From Ewingella allii (GTDB lineage: Bacteria; Pseudomonadota; Gammaproteobacteria; Enterobacterales; Enterobacteriaceae), in contig NZ_JAWUDN010000005.1 in the NCBI RefSeq assembly GCF_044430645.1, positions 1 to 64,000 on the forward strand: a DNA stretch of 64,000 bases. Direction: 5' to 3'. The notes under the pieces are model-generated. The model was not told the origin of the DNA. It saw only the letters and a list, made by a program, of their open reading frames with translations, and did not search any database. Positions 18,089 to 26,896 of the stretch are shown piece after piece; within the stretch, counting starts at the first letter, position 1; each line of letters opens with the position of its first letter. Made by a program: the position numbers and the translations under genes.

Positions 18089-18487
18089 ATGTCTGTATCA
18101 GGTATTTTGTACAGCAAGAACGGCGCGAAGGTGGCCAGAAAGCTGTTAATACTGCAGTTACTGACCTTTGTTCTGCTCAGTGCTGCATTTGGCTTTAAAA
18201 GCCTGACGTGGACCACCTCCGGCTTAATGGGCGGAATGGCCACATGGCTACCGAATGTATTGTTCACGCTTTTCGCAATGCGTCAGCAGGGGCAAACAGC
18301 GGTTTCTGGACGAGTTGCCTGGACTTTTGCCATCGGAGAAGCGCTGAAGGTTCTGATAACGATTATCTTGATGATTATCGCGCTGGGCCTGTTTAAGGCG
18401 GTTTTTGCTCCGCTTGGTTTGGCTTATTTATCGGTGTTGATGACTCAGATTTTAGCACCGGCCGTCATTAACAGTTACCGTACTTAA
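18089..18487 (+). CDS. atpI: F0F1 ATP synthase assembly protein AtpI
   Basis: 132-residue membrane protein with four hydrophobic segments, first gene of the atp operon. AtpI assists assembly of the c-ring and is not part of the finished enzyme. The motif FAIGEALKVLITIILM and the end ILAPAVINSYRT match enterobacterial AtpI. Divergence is higher than in the structural subunits, which is normal for this gene. Confidence 0.93.
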   Translation: MSVSGILYSKNGAKVARKLLILQLLTFVLLSAAFGFKSLTWTTSGLMGGMATWLPNVLFTLFAMRQQGQTAVSGRVAWTFAIGEALKVLITIILMIIALGLFKAVFAPLGLAYLSVLMTQILAPAVINSYRT

Positions 18488-18509
18488 CTACTAAAGGGTA
18501 AGAGGCATC

Positions 18510-19292
18510 ATGTCTGCATCAGGAGAAATCTCTACTCCACAAGAGTATATCGGTCACCATCTGACACAGCTTCAGGTAGGGACGGGATTCTGGTCGATTA
18601 ACATCGATTCGATGTTTTTCTCCGTGGTCCTCGGGGTACTCTTTCTGGTTATTTTCCATCGCGTCGCTAAAAAGGCCACCAGTGGTGTCCCAGGAAAAAT
18701 GCAAACGGCCATCGAGCTGGTTGTAGGTTTCGTCGATAGCAACGTGCGTGACATGTATCACGGCAAAAGCAAAGTCATCGCCCCTTTGGCTCTGACTGTC
18801 TTCGTCTGGGTGTTCTTAATGAACATGATGGATTTGCTGCCAATCGACCTGCTGCCATTCATTGGTGAAAAGGTTCTTGGTTTGCCTGCTCTGCGTGTTG
18901 TACCAACGGCCGACGTGAACATCACGTTGTCGATGGCGCTTGGCGTATTCATTCTGATTCTTTTCTATAGCATTAAGATGAAAGGCGTTGGCGGTTTCGT
19001 TAAGGAACTGACAATGCAGCCATTCAATCATCCGGTTTTCATTCCGATTAACCTGATTCTTGAAGGTGTCAGCCTGCTGTCCAAACCAGTTTCACTGGGT
19101 CTGCGACTGTTTGGCAATATGTATGCGGGTGAGTTGATCTTCATCCTTATTGCTGGCCTGCTGCCGTGGTGGTCACAGTGGATTCTGAGTGTGCCTTGGG
19201 CCATTTTCCACATCCTGATCATTACGCTGCAAGCTTTTATCTTCATGGTTCTGACGATTGTCTATCTCTCGATGGCATCTGAAAAACACTGA
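18510..19292 (+). CDS. atpB: ATP synthase subunit a
   Basis: 260-residue Fo stator subunit containing the proton half-channels. The essential Arg lies in the conserved block SLGLRLFGNMYAGELIF. Hydrophobic helices cover most of the protein. It sits between atpI and atpE in the canonical operon order. Confidence 0.97.
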   Translation: MSASGEISTPQEYIGHHLTQLQVGTGFWSINIDSMFFSVVLGVLFLVIFHRVAKKATSGVPGKMQTAIELVVGFVDSNVRDMYHGKSKVIAPLALTVFVWVFLMNMMDLLPIDLLPFIGEKVLGLPALRVVPTADVNITLSMALGVFILILFYSIKMKGVGGFVKELTMQPFNHPVFIPINLILEGVSLLSKPVSLGLRLFGNMYAGELIFILIAGLLPWWSQWILSVPWAIFHILIITLQAFIFMVLTIVYLSMASEKH

Positions 19293-19341
19293 TTTTCTTT
19301 CAACACTACTGCGTTTTAACTGAAACAAACTGGAGACTGTC

Positions 19342-19581
19342 ATGGAAAACCTGAGTATGGATCTGCTGTACATGGCTGCCGCATTGATGATGGGCCTGGC
19401 GGCAATCGGTGCTGCAATCGGTATCGGCATCTTGGGTGGTAAATTCTTGGAAGGTGCTGCACGTCAGCCTGACCTGATCCCTCTGTTGCGTACACAGTTC
19501 TTTATCGTTATGGGTCTGGTCGATGCAATCCCAATGATTGCTGTTGGTCTGGGTCTGTACGTGATGTTTGCTGTCGCGTAA
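19342..19581 (+). CDS. atpE: ATP synthase subunit c
   Basis: 79-residue hairpin proteolipid of the rotor ring. Two hydrophobic helices are joined by the polar loop ARQPDL (residues 40-45). The proton-binding carboxylate is Asp61 (VMGLVDAIPM), indicating a proton-coupled enzyme. Length and sequence are essentially E. coli-like. Confidence 0.98.
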   Translation: MENLSMDLLYMAAALMMGLAAIGAAIGIGILGGKFLEGAARQPDLIPLLRTQFFIVMGLVDAIPMIAVGLGLYVMFAVA

Positions 19582-19646
19582 CACTGAGCTCGCTCACTGT
19601 TATTCGAACTACATCAAATAATTCACTTTGAAAGAGGCATTGTGCT

Positions 19647-20117
19647 GTGAATCTTAACGCAACAATCCTCGGCCAGGCTATCGCGTTTGTCCTGTTTGTC
19701 TGGTTCTGCATGAAGTACGTATGGCCGCCAATTATGGCTGCCATCGAAAAACGTCAGAAAGAGATTTCTGAAGGTTTGTCTTCCGCAGAACGTGCAAAAA
19801 AAGAGCTGGACTTAGCGCAAGCCGATGCGACCGACCAACTGAAAAAAGCTAAAGCTGAAGCTCAGGTAATCATCGAACAGGCGAACAAGCGTAAATCGCA
19901 GATCGTCGACGAAGCGAAAGCCGAAGCCGAGCAGGAACGTAACAAGATCGTGACGCAAGCTAAGGCAGAGATCGACGCCGAACGCCAACGCGCCCGTGAA
20001 GAGTTGCGTAAGCAAGTCGGGATTTTGGCCATTGCTGGCGCCGAGAAGATCATCGAACGTTCCGTGGATGAAGCTGCTAACAGCGACATCGTTGATAAAC
20101 TGGTCGCTGAACTGTAA
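19647..20117 (+). CDS. atpF: ATP synthase subunit b
   Basis: 156-residue peripheral stalk subunit. It has one N-terminal membrane helix (about residues 6-26, FVLFVWFCMKYVWPP) followed by a long charged right-handed coiled coil rich in Ala, Lys and Glu. The start is GTG at 19647, as in E. coli atpF, with AAAGAGG upstream. Confidence 0.97.
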   Translation: MNLNATILGQAIAFVLFVWFCMKYVWPPIMAAIEKRQKEISEGLSSAERAKKELDLAQADATDQLKKAKAEAQVIIEQANKRKSQIVDEAKAEAEQERNKIVTQAKAEIDAERQRAREELRKQVGILAIAGAEKIIERSVDEAANSDIVDKLVAEL

Positions 20118-20131
20118 GGAGGGAGGGGCTG

Positions 20132-20665
20132 ATGTCTGAATTTGTAACTGTAGCTCGCCCCTACGCCAAAGCAGCTTTTGACTTTGCCGTTGAGCACCAA
20201 AGCTTAGATCGCTGGCAGTCCATGCTGGCGTTCACGGCTGAAGTCACACGCAATGAACAAATTGAAGAACTGCTTTCCGGGGCTTTAGCACCAGAAACTC
20301 TGTCTCAAACGTTTATCGCGGTATGTGGTGAACAACTCGACGACGCAGGCCAAAATCTGATTAAGGTTATGGCTGAAAATGGACGTTTACGCGTTCTTCC
20401 GGAAGTGCTGCAACAGTTCATCGAACTGCGTGCCTCTTTAGAGGCCATTGCCGAAGTAGAAGTTACTTCAGCAACTCCACTGTCCGAAGATCAGCAGGCT
20501 AAGATTGCTGCTGCGATGGAAAAACGTCTGTCTCGCAAAGTTAAGCTGAATTGCAAAATTGACAAGTCTGTTCTTGCCGGTGTCGTAATCCGTGCAGGTG
20601 ATATGGTGATTGATGGCAGCGTTCGCAGTCGTCTTGAACGCCTGGCAGACGTCTTGCAGTCTTAA
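20132..20665 (+). CDS. atpH: ATP synthase subunit delta
   Basis: 177-residue OSCP/delta subunit that fixes the b dimer to the top of the alpha3beta3 head. It has the conserved N-terminus TVARPYAKAAFDFAVE and C-terminal GVVIRAGDMVIDGSVRSRLERL. The start follows a strong AAGGAGGGAGGGG ribosome-binding region 14 bp after atpF. Confidence 0.97.
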   Translation: MSEFVTVARPYAKAAFDFAVEHQSLDRWQSMLAFTAEVTRNEQIEELLSGALAPETLSQTFIAVCGEQLDDAGQNLIKVMAENGRLRVLPEVLQQFIELRASLEAIAEVEVTSATPLSEDQQAKIAAAMEKRLSRKVKLNCKIDKSVLAGVVIRAGDMVIDGSVRSRLERLADVLQS

Positions 20666-20677
20666 GGGGACTGGAGC

Positions 20678-22219
20678 ATGCAACTGAATTCCACCGAAAT
20701 CAGCGAACTGATCAAGCAGCGCATTGCTCAGTTCAATGTGGTGAGCGAAGCTCACAATGAAGGTACTATCGTTTCCGTCAGTGACGGGATCATCCGCGTG
20801 CACGGCTTAGCCGATGTCATGCAAGGCGAAATGATTGCGTTGCCGGGTAACCGTTACGCTATCGCCCTGAACCTGGAGCGCGACTCCGTAGGTGCCGTTG
20901 TAATGGGCCCTTACGCTGACCTCGCCGAAGGTATGAAAGTTAAATGTACTGGCCGTATCCTGGAAGTTCCAGTTGGCCGTGGCCTGCTGGGTCGCGTTGT
21001 TAACACCCTGGGTGCGCCAATCGACGGTAAAGGTCCGGTAGAACACGACGGCTTCTCAGCTGTTGAAGCTATCGCACCGGGCGTTATCGAACGTCAATCC
21101 GTAGACCAACCTGTGCAGACAGGCTACAAATCCGTTGATGCCATGATCCCAATCGGTCGTGGTCAGCGTGAATTGGTCATCGGTGACCGTCAAACCGGTA
21201 AAACTGCTCTGGCAATTGATGCGATCATCAACCAGCGCGATTCCGGCATCAAATGTATCTATGTGGCTATCGGCCAGAAAGCGTCCACCATTTCTAACGT
21301 GGTTCGTAAACTGGAAGAGCACGGCGCACTGGAAAACACCATCGTTGTTGTTGCGACTGCATCAGAATCTGCTGCACTGCAATACCTGGCACCGTACTCC
21401 GGCTGCGCAATGGGTGAATACTTCCGTGACCGCGGTGAAGACGCACTGATCGTTTATGATGACCTGTCTAAACAGGCTGTTGCTTACCGTCAGATTTCCC
21501 TGCTGCTTCGTCGTCCACCAGGTCGTGAAGCTTACCCAGGCGACGTTTTCTATCTCCACTCCCGTCTGCTAGAGCGTGCTGCGCGTGTTAACGCCGAGTA
21601 CGTTGAAGCATTCACCAAGGGTGAAGTGAAAGGCAAAACCGGTTCCCTGACTGCGCTTCCAATCATCGAAACGCAAGCGGGCGACGTTTCAGCGTTCGTT
21701 CCAACCAACGTAATCTCGATTACCGATGGTCAGATCTTCCTGGAATCAAACCTGTTCAACGCCGGTATCCGTCCTGCGGTAAACCCAGGGATTTCCGTAT
21801 CCCGTGTTGGTGGTGCAGCTCAGACCAAGATCATGAAAAAACTGTCCGGTGGTATTCGTACCGCGTTGGCACAGTATCGTGAACTGGCTGCGTTCTCCCA
21901 GTTTGCATCCGATCTGGATGAAGCAACGCGTAAACAGTTGAACCACGGTCAGAAAGTGACTGAATTGCTGAAACAGAAACAGTACGCGCCGATGTCAATC
22001 GTAGCGCAGTCACTGATTATCTTCGCAGCAGAACGTGGTTACCTGGAAGACGTTGAATTGTCTAAAGTCGGTAGCTTTGAAGCTGCGCTGTTGGCTTACG
22101 CTGACCGCGAGCACGCAGAGCTTCTGCAACAAATCAACCAAACTGGTGCGTACAACGATGAGATCGAGGGGAAATTCAAAAATATCCTCGATACCTTCAA
22201 AGCAACCCAGTCCTGGTAA
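20678..22219 (+). CDS. atpA: ATP synthase subunit alpha
   Basis: 513-residue non-catalytic nucleotide-binding F1 subunit. Walker A GDRQTGKT lies near residues 169-176. The conserved PGREAYPGDVFYLHSRLLERAA and VGGAAQTKIMKK blocks are intact. Length equals E. coli AtpA, and codon choice looks like that of a highly expressed gene. Confidence 0.98.
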   Translation: MQLNSTEISELIKQRIAQFNVVSEAHNEGTIVSVSDGIIRVHGLADVMQGEMIALPGNRYAIALNLERDSVGAVVMGPYADLAEGMKVKCTGRILEVPVGRGLLGRVVNTLGAPIDGKGPVEHDGFSAVEAIAPGVIERQSVDQPVQTGYKSVDAMIPIGRGQRELVIGDRQTGKTALAIDAIINQRDSGIKCIYVAIGQKASTISNVVRKLEEHGALENTIVVVATASESAALQYLAPYSGCAMGEYFRDRGEDALIVYDDLSKQAVAYRQISLLLRRPPGREAYPGDVFYLHSRLLERAARVNAEYVEAFTKGEVKGKTGSLTALPIIETQAGDVSAFVPTNVISITDGQIFLESNLFNAGIRPAVNPGISVSRVGGAAQTKIMKKLSGGIRTALAQYRELAAFSQFASDLDEATRKQLNHGQKVTELLKQKQYAPMSIVAQSLIIFAAERGYLEDVELSKVGSFEAALLAYADREHAELLQQINQTGAYNDEIEGKFKNILDTFKATQSW

Positions 22220-22289
22220 CACTAAGCGGTCCTGCTGCCCTGCTTTAGCAGACCAGCAGCAGGCCGTTTGGTAATGAGGAGAAGCAGAG

Positions 22290-23153
22290 ATGGCCGGCGG
22301 AAAAGAGATACGTAGTAAGATCAGCAGCGTGCAAAACACGCAAAAGATCACTAAAGCGATGGAGATGGTCGCCGCCTCCAAAATGCGTAAAACGCAGGAT
22401 CGCATGGCGGCCAGCCGTCCTTATGCAGAAACCATTCGTGAAGTGATCGGTCACCTCGCGTTAGGTAATCTGGAATACAAGCACCCGTACCTGGATGAGC
22501 GTGAAATTAAACGCGTTGGGTATCTGGTGGTGTCTACCGACCGTGGTCTTTGTGGCGGCTTGAACATTAACTTGTTCAAAAAACTGCTGGCAGAGATGAA
22601 AGGCTGGTCCGAGAAAGGCGTTGAGGTTGACTTAGCCCTGATCGGTTCCAAAGCAGCCTCTTTCTTCGGTTCCGTAGGTGGCAACGTTGTTGCCCAAGTG
22701 ACTGGCATGGGGGATAACCCTTCTCTGTCAGAACTTATCGGACCGGTAAAAGTGATGTTGCAGGCTTACGATGAAGGTCGTTTAGACAAGTTATGCGTTG
22801 TTAGCAACAAATTCGTCAATACCATGTCTCAGGAACCACGCATCGTTCAGCTGTTGCCTCTGCCACCGGCAGAAGATGGCGAACTGGCGAAGAAATCCTG
22901 GGATTACCTGTATGAGCCAGATCCTAAAGCACTGCTGGATACCCTCCTGCGTCGCTATGTGGAATCTCAGGTTTATCAGGGCGTCGTAGAAAACCTGGCC
23001 AGCGAACAGGCCGCGCGAATGGTAGCGATGAAAGCCGCAACCGATAACGGCGGCAGCCTGATCAAAGAGCTGCAGTTGGTATACAACAAAGCTCGTCAGG
23101 CCAGCATCACTCAGGAACTCACCGAGATCGTCGGGGGAGCCTCCGCGGTTTAA
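22290..23153 (+). CDS. atpG: ATP synthase subunit gamma
   Basis: 287-residue central rotor shaft. The N-terminal coiled-coil helix (GGKEIRSKISSVQNTQKITKA...) and the C-terminal helix (NGGSLIKELQLVYNKARQ) that penetrate the alpha3beta3 head are both conserved. It lies between atpA and atpD. Confidence 0.98.
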   Translation: MAGGKEIRSKISSVQNTQKITKAMEMVAASKMRKTQDRMAASRPYAETIREVIGHLALGNLEYKHPYLDEREIKRVGYLVVSTDRGLCGGLNINLFKKLLAEMKGWSEKGVEVDLALIGSKAASFFGSVGGNVVAQVTGMGDNPSLSELIGPVKVMLQAYDEGRLDKLCVVSNKFVNTMSQEPRIVQLLPLPPAEDGELAKKSWDYLYEPDPKALLDTLLRRYVESQVYQGVVENLASEQAARMVAMKAATDNGGSLIKELQLVYNKARQASITQELTEIVGGASAV

Positions 23154-23185
23154 GCTAGGTTTACGAATTACGTAGAGGATTCAAG

Positions 23186-24568
23186 ATGGCTACTGGAAAG
23201 ATTATCCAGGTAATCGGCGCCGTGGTGGACGTCGAGTTCCCTCAGGATGCAGTACCGAACGTGTACAATGCTCTTGAGGTAGAAAACGGTGCCTCCAAAC
23301 TGGTTCTGGAAGTTCAGCAACAGTTAGGCGGCGGCGTTGTTCGTTGTATCGCAATGGGTACCTCAGACGGCCTTCGTCGCGGTCTGAAAGTGAACAACCT
23401 GGAACACCCAATTGAAGTTCCGGTTGGTAAAGCGACTCTGGGTCGTATCATGAACGTATTGGGTGAACCAATCGACATGAAAGGTGAAATCGGCGAAGAA
23501 GAACGTCGTGCAATTCACCGTCCAGCGCCTTCTTACGAAGAGCTGGCTAACTCCCAAGAATTGCTGGAAACCGGTATCAAAGTTATGGACCTGATGTGTC
23601 CGTTCGCTAAGGGCGGTAAAGTCGGTCTGTTCGGTGGTGCGGGTGTTGGTAAAACTGTAAACATGATGGAGCTGATCCGTAACATCGCGATCGAGCACTC
23701 CGGTTACTCAGTGTTTGCAGGCGTGGGTGAACGTACTCGTGAGGGTAACGACTTCTACCACGAAATGACTGACTCCAACGTTATCGACAAAGTTTCTCTG
23801 GTCTACGGTCAGATGAATGAGCCACCAGGTAACCGTCTGCGCGTTGCACTGACCGGCCTGACCATGGCGGAGAAATTCCGTGATGAAGGTCGTGACGTAC
23901 TGCTGTTCGTTGACAACATTTACCGTTACACCCTGGCGGGTACCGAAGTGTCTGCACTTCTGGGCCGTATGCCATCGGCGGTAGGTTATCAGCCAACGCT
24001 GGCGGAAGAGATGGGTGCTCTGCAAGAGCGTATCACCTCGACCAAAAGTGGTTCTATCACCTCCGTTCAGGCCGTTTACGTTCCTGCGGATGACTTGACT
24101 GACCCATCTCCAGCCACCACCTTCGCCCACTTGGATGCGACCGTGGTACTGAGCCGTCAGATCGCGTCACTGGGTATCTACCCAGCGGTTGACCCACTGG
24201 ATTCTACCAGCCGTCAGCTGGATCCACTGGTTGTTGGTCAGGAACACTATGATGTGGCTCGTGGCGTGCAGTCTATTCTGCAACGTTACCAGGAACTGAA
24301 AGACATCATCGCGATTCTGGGTATGGACGAGCTGTCAGAAGACGACAAGCTGGTTGTATCCCGTGCGCGTAAGATTCAGCGCTTCCTGTCCCAGCCGTTC
24401 TTCGTGGCCGAAGTCTTCACCGGTTCTCCGGGCAAGTTCGTATCGCTGAAAGATACCATTCGTGGTTTCAAAGGCATTATGGACGGCGACTACGATCACC
24501 TGCCGGAACAAGCGTTCTACATGGTTGGCACCATTGAAGAAGCAGTGGAAAAAGCCAAGAAACTGTAA
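23186..24568 (+). CDS. atpD: ATP synthase subunit beta
   Basis: 460-residue catalytic F1 subunit. Walker A GGAGVGKT lies near residues 150-157, the catalytic GERTREG follows, and the DELSEED region appears as MDELSEDDKLVV. Length matches E. coli AtpD. All catalytic residues seen in the family are present. Confidence 0.98.
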   Translation: MATGKIIQVIGAVVDVEFPQDAVPNVYNALEVENGASKLVLEVQQQLGGGVVRCIAMGTSDGLRRGLKVNNLEHPIEVPVGKATLGRIMNVLGEPIDMKGEIGEEERRAIHRPAPSYEELANSQELLETGIKVMDLMCPFAKGGKVGLFGGAGVGKTVNMMELIRNIAIEHSGYSVFAGVGERTREGNDFYHEMTDSNVIDKVSLVYGQMNEPPGNRLRVALTGLTMAEKFRDEGRDVLLFVDNIYRYTLAGTEVSALLGRMPSAVGYQPTLAEEMGALQERITSTKSGSITSVQAVYVPADDLTDPSPATTFAHLDATVVLSRQIASLGIYPAVDPLDSTSRQLDPLVVGQEHYDVARGVQSILQRYQELKDIIAILGMDELSEDDKLVVSRARKIQRFLSQPFFVAEVFTGSPGKFVSLKDTIRGFKGIMDGDYDHLPEQAFYMVGTIEEAVEKAKKL

Positions 24569-24595
24569 CGCTAGCTTGTTGTGAGAGAGGATGAC

Positions 24596-25018
24596 ATGGC
24601 TGAAAAAGCTTACCATCTGGATGTTGTCAGTGCGGAAAAGAGAATGTTTTCTGGCATGGTACAAAAGATCCAGGTGACGGGTAGCGAAGGCGAACTGGGT
24701 ATTTTCCCGGGGCATGCTCCGCTGCTCACCGCCATCAAGCCTGGTATGGTGCGCATTGTTAAAGAACACGGTGAAGAAGAGTATATCTATCTTTCCGGCG
24801 GCATCCTTGAGGTGCAACCGAGCGCAACGACCGTGTTGGCTGACACTGCAATCCGTGGGCAAGACCTCGACGAAGCGCGAGCGCTTGAAGCTAAGCGTAA
24901 AGCGGAAGAACACATCAGTGGTTCTCACGGCGACGTCGACTACGCTCAGGCGTCTGCGGAACTGGCTAAAGCGATCGCGAAACTTCGCGTTATCGAGTTG
25001 ACCAGAAAAGCGATGTAA
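24596..25018 (+). CDS. atpC: ATP synthase subunit epsilon
   Basis: 140-residue F1 subunit that inhibits ATP hydrolysis and links gamma to the c-ring. It has an N-terminal beta barrel (TYHLDVVSAE-like start, GSEGELGIFPGHAPLLTAIKPG) and a C-terminal helical hairpin. The start at 24596 has GAGAGAGG upstream and E. coli-like length; a GTG 15 bp earlier is in frame but less likely. It is the last gene of the operon and is followed by a terminator. Confidence 0.96.
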   Translation: MAEKAYHLDVVSAEKRMFSGMVQKIQVTGSEGELGIFPGHAPLLTAIKPGMVRIVKEHGEEEYIYLSGGILEVQPSATTVLADTAIRGQDLDEARALEAKRKAEEHISGSHGDVDYAQASAELAKAIAKLRVIELTRKAM

Positions 25019-25029
25019 CGATATCAGTT

Positions 25030-25060
25030 GAAAAGGCGACCTTCGGGTCGCTTTTTTTTT
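25030..25060 (+). terminator. Terminator of the atp operon
   Basis: GCGACC-TTCG-GGTCGC stem with a stable UUCG tetraloop (25036-25051), followed by nine T residues, starting 12 bp after the atpC stop. This is a textbook intrinsic terminator. Confidence 0.93.
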
Positions 25061-25306
25061 GGCTATCTTTTTTTTGGGCAATAAATAAGGGGGATTTTGC
25101 ATCTTATTCTTATGACAAGGCCCGCCATTAAATGGAATACTACTGCGTAAATCAGGCATTTTATCGCCCATTTCATTTATATTGGCTATGCCCTGCTCAG
25201 GCCTTGCGGGCTGCGGCTTGCGGGCATTTTTCAAAGCGAAATATGTAGTAATTCTGTTGCTTAACAGGTTACTTTTGTCCCTCAAATTGGATTTGTCAGG
25301 TTACCT

Positions 25307-26677
25307 ATGTCTAACAGCGCATTGAGTGTTGTGATCCTTGCCGCGGGCAAGGGGACTCGCATGTACTCCAACCTTCCTAAAGTTCTTCATCCTCTGGCTG
25401 GTAAGCCGATGGTTCAGCACGTAATCGATGCTGCGACCCATCTAGGTGCGAATAACGTTCATCTGGTTTATGGCCACGGTGGCGATTTGCTGAAGCAGTC
25501 GCTGGCCGAAGAGGGGCTGAATTGGGTGCTTCAGGCCGAGCAGCTGGGCACCGGGCACGCGATGCAGCAAGCCGCGCCGCACTTTGCCGATGATGAAAAC
25601 GTGTTGATGCTGTATGGCGATGTCCCGCTGATTTCTGTTGAAACGCTGGATAAGCTGCTAAAAGCCAAACCGGACGGTGGCATTGGTTTACTGACAGTGG
25701 TGCTGGATGACCCAACGGGCTATGGCCGCATCGTGCGTGAAAATGGCACGGTGACTGGCATCGTTGAGCAGAAAGACTCCAACGCCGAGCAGTTGAAAAT
25801 CAAAGAAATTAACACCGGTATTCTGGTGGCTGAAGGCGCATCGCTAAAACGCTGGCTGGGGCAACTTAACAACAATAATGCGCAGGGCGAGTATTACATC
25901 ACCGACATTATTGCCATGGCCCATGCAGAAGGGCACCAGATTGCCACGGTTCACCCAGCCCGTAATAGCGAAGTGGATGGTGTGAACAACCGCCTCCAGC
26001 TCTCCCGCCTTGAGCGCGTTTATCAGAGTGAGCAGGCTGAGCGCCTATTATTGGCGGGCGTCATGCTATTAGACCCATCCCGCTTTGATTTGCGCGGCGA
26101 GTTGTCGCACGGCATTGATGTGCAGATCGACGCCAACGTGATCATTGAAGGCAACGTCAAGCTTGGCGACCGCGTGAAAATCGGCGCGGGCTGCGTGCTG
26201 AAAAACTGCGTGATTGGCGATGACTGCGAAATCAGCCCGTACAGCGTGTTCGAAAACGCCGTGCTGGAAGCTGAATGTACCGTGGGACCATTCGCCCGCC
26301 TACGCCCGGGTGCCGAGCTGGGGCAGGGCGCGCACGTCGGTAACTTTGTCGAAGTGAAAAAAGCGCGACTGGGCAAAGGCTCAAAAGCTGGCCATCTCTC
26401 CTACCTTGGCGACGCGGAAATTGGCGATAACGTGAATATCGGCGCGGGTACCATTACCTGCAACTATGACGGCGTAAACAAGTTTAAAACGGTGATTGGC
26501 AACGACGTCTTTGTTGGCTCAGACACCCAGCTGGTGGCGCCCGTTACCGTCGGCAACAACGTGACTATCGCCGCAGGCACCACGGTGACTCACGATGTGC
26601 CAGAAAACGGCTTGGTCATCAGCCGCGTACAGCAGGTGCACAAGCCTGACTGGCAACGCCCGGTGAAGAAGAAGTAA
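25307..26677 (+). CDS. glmU: Bifunctional GlmU: GlcN-1-P acetyltransferase / GlcNAc-1-P uridyltransferase
   Basis: 456-residue enzyme making UDP-GlcNAc for peptidoglycan and LPS. The N-terminal pyrophosphorylase domain begins with VVILAAGKGTRMYSNLPKVLHPLAGKP. The C-terminal left-handed beta-helix (from about residue 250) carries the acetyltransferase, with GHLSYLGDAEIG and NIGAGTITCNYDG. Length equals E. coli GlmU. It lies upstream of glmS, as in E. coli, where the two share transcripts. Confidence 0.97.
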   Translation: MSNSALSVVILAAGKGTRMYSNLPKVLHPLAGKPMVQHVIDAATHLGANNVHLVYGHGGDLLKQSLAEEGLNWVLQAEQLGTGHAMQQAAPHFADDENVLMLYGDVPLISVETLDKLLKAKPDGGIGLLTVVLDDPTGYGRIVRENGTVTGIVEQKDSNAEQLKIKEINTGILVAEGASLKRWLGQLNNNNAQGEYYITDIIAMAHAEGHQIATVHPARNSEVDGVNNRLQLSRLERVYQSEQAERLLLAGVMLLDPSRFDLRGELSHGIDVQIDANVIIEGNVKLGDRVKIGAGCVLKNCVIGDDCEISPYSVFENAVLEAECTVGPFARLRPGAELGQGAHVGNFVEVKKARLGKGSKAGHLSYLGDAEIGDNVNIGAGTITCNYDGVNKFKTVIGNDVFVGSDTQLVAPVTVGNNVTIAAGTTVTHDVPENGLVISRVQQVHKPDWQRPVKKK

Positions 26678-26702
26678 CGCGTTTAGCCGCTATAGTTAAT
26701 TC

Positions 26703-26729
26703 AGAAAGCACGTTTCGGCGTGCTTTTCT
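26703..26729 (+). terminator. Hairpin terminator/attenuator after glmU
   Basis: AAAGCACG/CGTGCTTT stem with a 6-base loop (26705-26726) and TTTTCT after it, 28 bp beyond the glmU stop. Because glmS lies downstream in the same direction, partial readthrough is expected, as in E. coli. Confidence 0.75.
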
Positions 26730-26896
26730 GATACCAGAGTTGTGTTTTGGTCTGCGTTTTCACAGGAAATGCAGACCAAAACATAATAATCCCCAACTTC
26801 TACAAGGCTCGGGGAACTCGGAAAAAATCCGGATATCAATCAGGTCAGGCGACAAAAATAAGGTCTGTGAACAGGCTTTAAATAGGAATAAAACTG

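Noticed and set aside
24335..25285. 316-codon open frame antisense to atpD, atpC and the atp terminator
   Set aside because: It runs through two highly conserved genes and a terminator in reverse; its length reflects codon bias of the atp genes, not coding function.
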